Source: Euphorbia lathyris (Eukaryota; Streptophyta; Magnoliopsida; Malpighiales; Euphorbiaceae). Taken from it: DNA of 64,000 nucleotides. The stretch is from assembly GCF_963576675.1 (NCBI RefSeq), contig NC_088916.1:87561501-87625500 (forward strand), in the 5' to 3' direction. The notes beneath the pieces are model-generated. The model was not told the origin of the DNA. It made no database searches and saw only the letters and a program-made list of their open reading frames with translations. The translations under genes were made by a program, and so were the position numbers. Positions 55,921-64,000 of this stretch are shown one piece after another; position 1 is the stretch's first letter, and each line of letters opens with the position of its first letter.

Positions 55921-58900
55921 TAATAAAATGAAATATACAATTAAGTTATTAGCGTGTCAATCAACGTGTCAATAAGTTACAATGAGTTCATAAGTTAAGA
56001 GAACTACCGGAGTTAAGAGAGCTACCTAAAATAGGTAGAACTACGTGGCTTTGATTCCCGATTTAAAAATTAAAAGATGCTCGGGATACGTAGGAAGCTT
56101 GATAGAATTATCAAGTCCAAGCCAAATAATAAATAAAATTTTAGGTAGTCCGAATAAATTTTTATCTAAAAAAAATTGGTTCGGCTTTCAGGATATTAGA
56201 AGTTGGTTGTCCTGTTTTCTGTTCATACCCGATGCCGTTTTGGATTGGGTGTGACAATAGTGATAATGATGATGATGATGATTGGGCTGAAGATATTATA
56301 AATGATATATATCCTGATATTGAATTGAATGAAGAGGAACCCAATGATGAAGCGAAGAAATTTTATAGGTTATTACAAGATTTAGATAAAGTAGTTTACC
56401 CTGGTTGCAAGACCTCTAAGTTGGATGCGCTTGTCAAATTACTATACATCAAAAGTGTTGGTCGGTGGAGTAATAAATCATTTGACATGTTATTGCAAGT
56501 GTTAAAAGAAATACTCCCAAATGGTTCTACTTTGCCAGAATCATATTATGAGGCAAAAAGAATTATAAAAGATATTGGTCTCTCTTATGACAAGATTGAT
56601 GCATGTGTCAAAGATTGTATGTTGTATTGGAAAGAAGATGAAAATTTGGACAGGTGCAAAATATGTGGTCTCTCAAGATGGAAAGATGATATTCGTAATG
56701 GGGAAACTAAACTTCGGAAAAATGGGAAGAAAATACCAGTCAAGACAATGCGTTATTTTCCTTTAAAGCCAAGACTTCAAAGATTGTTTATGTCAAAGAA
56801 GACATCTTCTTTGATGCGATGGCATAAGGAAGGTAGAGTAGATGATGGAGTTATGAGACACCCTGCTGATTCCCCCGCTTGGAAGACCTTTGATGATGTT
56901 CATAAAAACTTTTCCTCTGATCCTCGTAATGTAAGACTTGGCCTTGCTAGTGATGGTTTTCAGCCATTTAATCATTCTAAAACTTCATATTGGCCAGTCA
57001 TATTAATTCCATACAATTTGCCACCATGGATGTGCATGAAAGAACCTAACTTTATCCTTTCTACCCTTATACCGGGTCCTGATGGTCCAAGAGATGCAAT
57101 TGATGTCTATCTCCAACCTTTAATCGAAGAATTAAAAGATTTGTGGGAAGTAGGAGTTGCAACATTCGATGTGTCGACAAGACAAAACTTTATGTTACAT
57201 GCATCCTTGTTATGGACTATCAATGACTTTCCTGCATATGCAAATTTGTCTGGTTGGAGTACAAAAGGTAAGATGGCTTGTCCTTGTTGTAACAAAGACA
57301 CTTGTTACTTGAGGTTAGCTAATTGTAAGAAGCAATGTTATATGGGACATCGCCGATTTCTTGATAGCAAGCACAGATGGAGAAAAGATAAAAAAAAAGT
57401 TTGATGGTACTCAAGAATTGAGGCCGCCACCGAAATCACTCTCTGGAATTGATATCATTGCTCAAGTTACTAGCCTTGAGGGAATCATCTTGAGTAAAGA
57501 CCTTAGCATGCAGATAGAGGTGACAATTTGAACAAGAAAAGCATATTCTTTGAACTTCCATATTGGAGTAGTCTTTTGTTACGACACAATTTGGATGTGA
57601 TGCACATTGAGAAGAACATATGTGATAATATTGTTGGGACAAGCATGAATGTGAAAGGGAAGACTAAAGACACTATGCAATCTCGCAAAGATTTGGAGGC
57701 AATGAACATTCGTCGAGACTTGGATTTGATTCTCAAGGAGGATAAGTTTGAGATTCCTATAGCATCTTACATGTTATCTCATGATGAGAAGCACTCATTT
57801 TGTTCATTTTTTAAGCAACTAAAGGTCCCTGATGGTTTCTCATCTAACATTTCTCAAAGTGTGAACATGAAAGAGCACAAAATTTCTGGTTTGAAGAGTC
57901 ATGATTGTCATGTTTTGTTGCAACATCTAATTCCTCTTGCAATACGTGGCCTCCTTCCAAAAAATGTTTGCGAACCCCTTTATCGAGCTATCTTTATTCT
58001 TTATTAGTTTGAGTGCTAAGGCATTAAAGGCAGAAGAGTTGGAAGAAATTCGCAATCAGATTCCTATAACTCTATGTAAATTGGAACAATGTTTTGTTCC
58101 TTCCTTTTTCGATATAATGGTTCATTTGCCGATTCATTTGGCTAATGAAGCTTTGATATGTGGCCCTGTACAATTTCGTTGGATGTACCCTATTGAGCGG
58201 ACATTACATGATTTAAAACTTCTTATTCGTAATATGGCTCGTCCAGAAGGGTCAATTGCATATGGGTATATTGCAAAAGAGTGCATGACTCTATGCTCAA
58301 GGTACTTGAATGGTATTGAGACAAAATTTAATAAACCAGATAGAAATGGCGATGGTTGTTCAGATTATTTTGATGGTGGATTTTCCTTATTTTCGCAACA
58401 TGGGCGATGAATGGGTGGAAGCACATGCATATGTCATAAATAATTGTGATGAAGTCATACCTTTTCTCGAGTAAGTCAATATCTTGAAGAGCTATAATTG
58501 TATTTTAAATTCTTAAATAATTATGAATAATAATTTCTAAAAATTCGTTGCAGAGAGTATTCCCAGATTCGAGAAAGTATTCATCCACAACAATCTTTTA
58601 ATGATTGGTTTAAAGATACAGTGAGTATATCTTTAAACTCTTCATCAAGAAAATATATACCACGTTTAAATGTCTCATACATAATTTTATTGTAGGTTGC
58701 AAAAATGTATGCATCTAGCAAGGAATCCAATATTCGAGATTTGTTGTCATTATCTCGTGGTCCATCCCAATATGCTACAAACTTTGATGGTTATATTGTG
58801 AATGGGTATAGGTTTCGCATTGAAGATTGTGATAAACGACGTAGAACACAAAATTATGGTGTGTGTGTGAGCAGTGATGTTGGAAATGAGGGAGGACCTA

Positions 58901-59367
58901 TTGATTATTATGAGATTTTAACTGAGATTCTTGAATTGCAGTATCTTGGTGAGAAAAGAGTTGTCCTATTCAAATGTAAATGGTTTGACGTTCATGACAA
59001 TGTGTGGGGATAAAAAATAGATGAATTTGGATTCATTTGTATCAATCCTCAACGTTGTTTGAGAACAAATGAACCATTTATTCTAGCAAGTCAAGCTTCT
59101 CAAGTCTTTTATACTATAGATATTGCTAATAAGAATTGGCATGTTGTTATTAAGACACAACCACGAGATTCATACAATATGTCTTCTCAAATAGACGATG
59201 ACAATGAGAATTTTGATGATCTTGGTGAGGCTTATCAAGAGGGTGAATCATTCAAGTTTCAATGTGGCACTACATTGAATACAACAAACGGGAAAAATTG
59301 GGCACGAAGTGATTCATTACCAATTACTTATGATGTGTCAAAATCTAAAAAGAAAAGAAAGCGGTAA
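53679..59367 (+). pseudogene. CACTA tnp2/TnpD-type transposase gene, disrupted
   Basis: Domains in order: an N-terminal transposase-associated domain (53,679-53,969, with CPCVRC zinc-like cysteines); the main tnp2 transposase (56,262 to about 57,900, with a CPCC motif and the hallmark LDVMHIEKN); DUF4218 (about 57,880-58,350); and DUF4216 (about 58,780-59,170). Splice signals give introns at 58,471-58,553 and 58,621-58,695, both in phase. Lesions are a 2.29-kb LTR insertion at 53,970, a frameshift in an A-run at about 57,395, others near 57,500 and 57,995 and about 58,375, and a TAA at 59,011. It normally catalyses excision at the CACTA ends, but this copy is non-functional. Confidence 0.9.
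53970..56256 (+). mobile_element. Solo LTR (gypsy, Tekay/Del-like) inside the transposase exon
   Basis: 2,287 bp, TGTAACATCC...GGTGTGACA, with no internal coding region, primer site or second LTR. Flanks are ATAAT and ATAGT, a 5-bp duplication with one change. Removing the element plus one flank leaves the Asp/Glu-rich exon in frame. It carries a (TA)n tract at 55,884-55,916 and three CGACGACGATATTT(C/T)GG-like repeats near 54,577-54,675. The lineage assignment rests on overall LTR style. Confidence 0.82.
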
Positions 59368-59599
59368 ATAATATCTTGAAGCTGAGATTTTTTTTTCAAT
59401 ATGTTCATTATTATTTTCTGATGTATCACATATGTTTGAAGTCGTTATATTATTTGACTTCTTTAAATAAGTAAAATGCTCAGACATGCACTTCCTTTCA
59501 AATATGTTCAATATTAATTCCTTATGCTCATTTTGTTTGTGTTCTATAGTTTTCTATTGACAAATATTGCATATACCTTTTTTTCAATTTGAGGTGAAA
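59368..59599 (+). other. Short spacer between the two CACTA genes
   Basis: AT-rich, 232 bp. It may carry the 3' UTR of the first gene and the 5' UTR of the second. No terminator or promoter word stands out. Confidence 0.5.
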
Positions 59600-62407
59600 A
59601 TGCAATCAAGCCAACTTCCTACTCGCAAAAAGTTCATCCAGCCAGGCAAACTGGGGAACAAAAATCGAGTATTGAGTGCTTTCCAACATTCAAGCGTACC
59701 TCATGATAAAAGTACCGAAGACACTCCGAATGGTGTTACTCCAAGAAAAGAGAACCTTAAAGGTATTTTTCAATTTCTTTAAGGTAGTTTTCCATTTATA
59801 TAATTTCTTTAAAATAGTTTCTATTTATACAAAATTGATTTTTTTTTGTAAATATATACTGCCTCTGCATCTGCAATTTGATGGTAAAATGTTGTATTTG
59901 TGTTATTATATTCGACTATAATTATCTTTATTAAATTAATGCTTTGTAGATGTTGGTTTGATTGTGCATTTTGGTGATCTACAATACCACGATAAAGGTT
60001 TCAACGAAGAATGTTGTTTCCTGGACATTTTGAGCATATGCAAAAAATTTGTCGATATTTATTCTGTTGGCTTGAGATTTGCTGATGATGATGGAAGACC
60101 AGTACAAAATGATTTAGATGTCTTAAATATGTTCAAAAATTATTCGGGTTCTACAGTCATACATCTTTATGCCAAAAGAGACATAAACTCACGAGGTTTA
60201 ATATACAAACTCCCAAGTGAGAATCCTAATCTAGGTACTTTCATATTATTGCTAAAGATAATCTATTTTAACATTTAGTTATATATCCTATTTCACTCTA
60301 ACTCTTATCTAAATTTTCATGTTATTAGCTTCTGATATTGCACCCATACCAATAGTGACAAATGTAAAGATAATGGGTGAGCTTAAGGTAAATCAGAAAG
60401 TGATGGTATATGGTGCTATTAGTAATGGGGTGGAGACTGCGAGTATTGCCGATTTTTTCATAACTATGAATAAAAACTTGGATATTGAGAATGGTCTTAC
60501 ACCTATCAGCTCACCTAGCAAAGAGAAGGTAAATATTCTTTGTTATTCAATAATTATTATGTTGGACATATTTGCATTATTAATTTATGATGATGATATT
60601 GTTTATTTAGGAGCTTGAATTACCATTACAAGCTGTTGGTCAATTTGTTGTTGCCAAACTAACTCCCATGACAGAGGATGGAAAATCTGGTGATCCAAAG
60701 TATGCAATATCTCAAACATTTGTTAAGAGTAAGCATCTTTAATTGATGTATACTTTCATTTCAATAAATGTATATTTTCTTGTGCTTGTTTTATTTTGCT
60801 TAATTTCCTAAGAAAATAAAACATGAACATTCTGAATTCTTAGTATGAGTTTGTTTCTTCTTTTTAATTCTTTTTTATTCATTTTCTAGGTGATATTCCA
60901 AAAATTGTGAGAAAAGTTAGAGGTTGTAATAAGAACAAAAAAATTTGTTCTCTCAAACAAGGAGAGAAACTTGACATATGTTTCTACAACAATCGTGGCG
61001 TTGGAGAGAATCAGAAGTATTGGTCGAGGCATTTAGGGAAGATTGTACGTAATTGACATATTTGTCCTGTACGGGTACAAACATGGATGGATATAAGTGA
61101 TGTCACAAAAAAGCACATGTGGGACACAGTTACAGTAAGTAGTTTCAACACTAATCAATTTAAACTATTTCAATATATATATTTAATAATATTGGCTATA
61201 ATCAATTTGATGTAGGAGTATTTTAAACATCCTGATATCCAGTCGTACTATCTTCACACCTTAGAGCATATGAAGGAACTGTGGGGAAATTAGAGGGCAT
61301 AATTGAATAAAAAGTATGTGAAGACTGGTGAAAGTAAGGTGGAGGCTTTGAAAAATGTGGCTAAAGGCATGGATTCAAAAGATTGGGAATGGCTAGTAAA
61401 TAACGTATTCTATACAGCAAAGTTTCTGGTATGATTTTGTGCATCTTAAATCTAATTTAGTTAACAAGGTTTTCAATTTGATGTCGGTGGTGTAATTTCA
61501 TAGGAGATAAGCGTAAGAAATTCTCAGAACAGGGCTTGTCAACAAAGTATGCATATCCATCGTTGTGGAAGCAAGCCTCATAGGGAAGTGATATATGAAA
61601 TGGTATTTTCACCACTCTTTCAAAATTTTCATTAGTTTGATTATCAATATTTCCTTTCTATTAATTTGTAATCATTTTATAGGGAGGCAAAGACGGCATC
61701 CCGCCAGATGTAAGAGAAGTCTTTGTTAAAACTCGAAAGATTGATGAAAACATAGTTGAACCAGAAACAAGAAAAAAATATGTAAGTTCCAATTTGTCAA
61801 GTCATCCCATTGAATTATATTTATTATATTTGACATAATTAAAATTTGTAGGATGAACTAAAGATGATAATGGAGTCAGAGCCAACTCTTACTAATTTAC
61901 AAGTTGTGGAAAGGTGCTTCGGACGACAACGCCATGGTCGTGTCTTTGGTTATGGAGGTGGCTTGAAGCGAAAACATTTTGAAAGTACTTCTCAAATCAA
62001 AGAACTCAAGACCAAGCTTCATGATAAGGAAGAGGAAAACCGTAAGCTTATGGATCGTTTGGAGCAAATTGAAAATCGATTAGTCCAAGTGGAGAATGAA
62101 CGTGTGGAACACTCAGATACAAATACTTCATCAAATACTAATGATGAGCATCAAAAGGTACATTCATATCCTCTAATTTCATTATATTGTTACTTAAGCT
62201 TGGTTGCATCATTACTCTAGATAAAGTGTCATCCTTATAAGGTCTCTTATTAGTGCTTTCAAGGATTGATATCCAAAGGATATGAATGTGCGTTCTCTCA
62301 ATATTAGTTGACTGTTTCTGTCTAATTATTTGTAGGAAAATGTGCTTGAATATAGGGAAAAAATTGTGTGTGCTAGTTCAATGATAAAAGAATCTAGTTG
62401 GTGTTAA
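59600..62407 (+). pseudogene. CACTA tnpA-like gene with an AIR9-like domain
   Basis: Ten exons join in phase at GT-AG borders: 59,600-59,762; 59,950-60,234; 60,329-60,528; 60,611-60,728; 60,890-61,134; 61,216-61,428; 61,504-61,602; 61,683-61,781; 61,852-62,157; 62,336-62,407. Exons 3-4 resemble an Ig-like repeat of the plant microtubule protein AIR9. Exons 5-9 match the plant Ptta/En/Spm (PF03004-type) transposase, with a HR.GS box and a GRQRHGRVFG motif. A coiled coil follows in exon 9. Stops at 61,054 (TGA), 61,291 (TAG) and 61,300 (TAA) disable this copy. Exon 2 is unassigned. TnpA-type proteins bind subterminal repeats. Confidence 0.8.
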
Positions 62408-64000
62408 TTTGGATTGTTTTATATTCACATTCTTTTCATTTTTGTGTGTTTTTTTAATGGATTTAGGGATGCATTATTATTTTTGTTTTCTGCCAAAGTT
62501 TGTTTAAGAGCTAACTGGTGATATCGAGTTTTGAAGTAAAGTGAGAAGTTTGAAATGAAATGATACTATGTCTATTATCCTTGCTTTTCTTCATGCTTTG
62601 TGTGCTTAGATTTTCATTAGTGTACTGTTGTTGTAAAAAGAAAAAAATCATGTGTCTCAATGTCATATCCCTCTTAATTGTTGTTTTAATCTGGTGCAAA
62701 AATCACGTGGGATATATTTGATGCTGATTATTTTAGTTTCAATGCATAAATTACATAACAATCTGACTTTTCGTTAGTAGAGTTGAGTTCTGAGATTTTG
62801 TTTGGTTGTGGGATGCGTTTTACAATTTAATGCAAACAATTTATATGAAAACAAATTACTAAACCCAAATACAAACTTAAAAACTTAACTATAAGCAAAT
62901 AGCTCTAAATTTGTAGAAGAAATTAAGTTGTCCCAGGTTTTAAAAACTATGTTCAGGCTATCAAAATTCAATTGCTTTAAATTTTCAATTAATTTTTGCT
63001 TCAGTTTTGGGTTAACAGTTTTGCGTTATTGTGTGTTTTGAGTTTATGTTTGAGCTAAACACACAATTTTCATCATGTAACTTGCTGAGCCTAGTAATAA
63101 CAATAACAACATGAGATTGTTTGATTTGTCATCGATTATTGGATAGAGTAAGGAATTTAAATTTTCTCAGTTGGATTTTTCCATAGCTTTATGTTTGTCT
63201 AAGATTTGGTGCTTTTTTGAGTTTAACTTGGAAATTAGCTGGATTGAATCAAATAATTTATTTCAATAGCCATTGTTGCACATTAAAAACTTGATATAAA
63301 CCTCAATGTACCTATTTGACAACCTTTAATCCTCATAGTTTATTGCTTGAAAATGGCCCTAACAATAGCGTTTATTTTTGTACTTTGCCCTTGAATTAAT
63401 GAATGATAGTTTACAGGGTGATCAAGTTAATGCAAATTGAATGCTTATGTTGCTAAGGATTTAATAGGCTGTAATTTCTATTCTAATATACATTTTTACA
63501 GTTTTTACTCTTGATGCATGATTTGGTAATTACATGTCTCATATTCTCTTGTTTATTCTGTCTAATTATTTATAGGCATTTTTTTATGATGTATAACATG
63601 TGGCAGAAAATTAGTTCATAATATTTTACATTATATCTTTGAATTTTAAGTTCATTTTTTCTTTCTCCAGGGCGTTTAGCTACTCATTTATTCCCCAAAA
63701 TTCAAGTAAGTTTTTGTTTTACTTTGAGAGTTTTAGTATATATTTAATTTCACCCACAAAAGAAAAAGTATGGATAGTGAAAAAGTACTTGAGGTTTATT
63801 TATCTTCAAACTTTATTACCTTATAATATAGGAGTATATGATTAATATAGACCAATAATGTTCAATATTATGCCAATAATGTTTATTTTGGTCCATCTTA
63901 CTAATATAGACCAATAAGCTTTGTCTAAGTCTTTGCTTATTCTTTTCTCTTATACCTTTCCCTTATTATTGGATGTTTACATTTGTAACAGCAGAGCTAA
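62408..64000 (+). other. 3' part of the CACTA element, non-coding
   Basis: AT-rich with no open frame of note. No inverted CACTA terminus (TTTCTTGTAGTG) is present up to the window end, so the right end lies beyond it. Near 63,840-63,920 there are repeated AATATAGACCAATAA words. Confidence 0.5.

Larger units (their letters stand above)
48365..64000 (+). mobile_element. CACTA (En/Spm-type) transposon, left end and both genes
   Basis: Starts with CACTACAAGAAA at 48,365 inside copia pol and extends past the window. It contains a tnp2/TnpD-type transposase gene (from 53,679) and a tnpA-like gene (59,600-62,407) on the same strand. The three bases before the terminus are ATA, a candidate 3-bp target duplication. 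The right terminus was not seen. Length here is at least 15.6 kb, large because of internal insertions. Confidence 0.9.

Noticed and set aside
48365..64000. The CACTA ends at 15,846 and 48,365 as two ends of one element
   Set aside because: Order and orientation are wrong (the closing end lies left of the opening end) and the subterminal repeats differ.

Overview
The window reads as repeat-rich heterochromatic DNA from a flowering plant, most likely a eudicot. It is AT-rich. It holds plant-type Ty3/gypsy (Athila, chromovirus, Tat-like), Ty1/copia, LINE, CACTA, hAT and MITE sequences, plus a block that resembles angiosperm mitochondrial DNA. I see no intact ordinary host gene. The host-derived material is a possible gene 5' end near 19.7 kb, a captured gene fragment near 53 kb, and an AIR9-like domain fused into a transposon gene near 60.5 kb.

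Layout. (1) 1-13,583: an almost complete, young Athila-lineage element on the minus strand, about 14 kb long. It has near-identical LTRs, a tRNA-Asp-type primer site, gag-protease, RT/RNase H/integrase, and two extra paralogous ORFs downstream of pol. (2) 13.6-18.84 kb: a broken LINE, the end of a CACTA transposon, a plus-strand copia RT scrap, and a minus-strand copia gag/protease/integrase with one LTR and primer site. (3) 18.84-22.1 kb: a non-coding stretch with a promoter/exon-like piece, a MITE copy, an eroded LTR and a Tat-like LTR/gag scrap. (4) 22.1-35.3 kb: a decayed minus-strand copia element interrupted at 24,367-30,926 by a complete chromovirus with a perfect TAATG target duplication. 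(5) About 35.35-45.24 kb: a block of different texture, best explained as a transferred mitochondrial segment, itself carrying LINE and copia scraps. (6) About 45.25-48.36 kb: a decayed plus-strand copia element. (7) 48,365 to beyond the window end: a large CACTA transposon with its left terminus, a long 5' region holding a hAT MITE, a fold-back MITE and a captured gene fragment, a tnpD/tnp2-type transposase gene split by a 2.3-kb solo LTR, and a ten-exon tnpA-like gene containing an AIR9-like domain.

The elements form a nested history. The Athila element abuts and probably interrupts the LINE. CACTA termini lie inside copia pol sequence twice. The chromovirus sits in copia RNase H, and a solo LTR sits in the CACTA transposase. 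The Athila and chromovirus copies are the youngest: their LTR pairs differ at roughly 1% and 2% of sites by eye. All coding copies carry at least one frameshift or stop, so mobility here would depend on intact relatives elsewhere.
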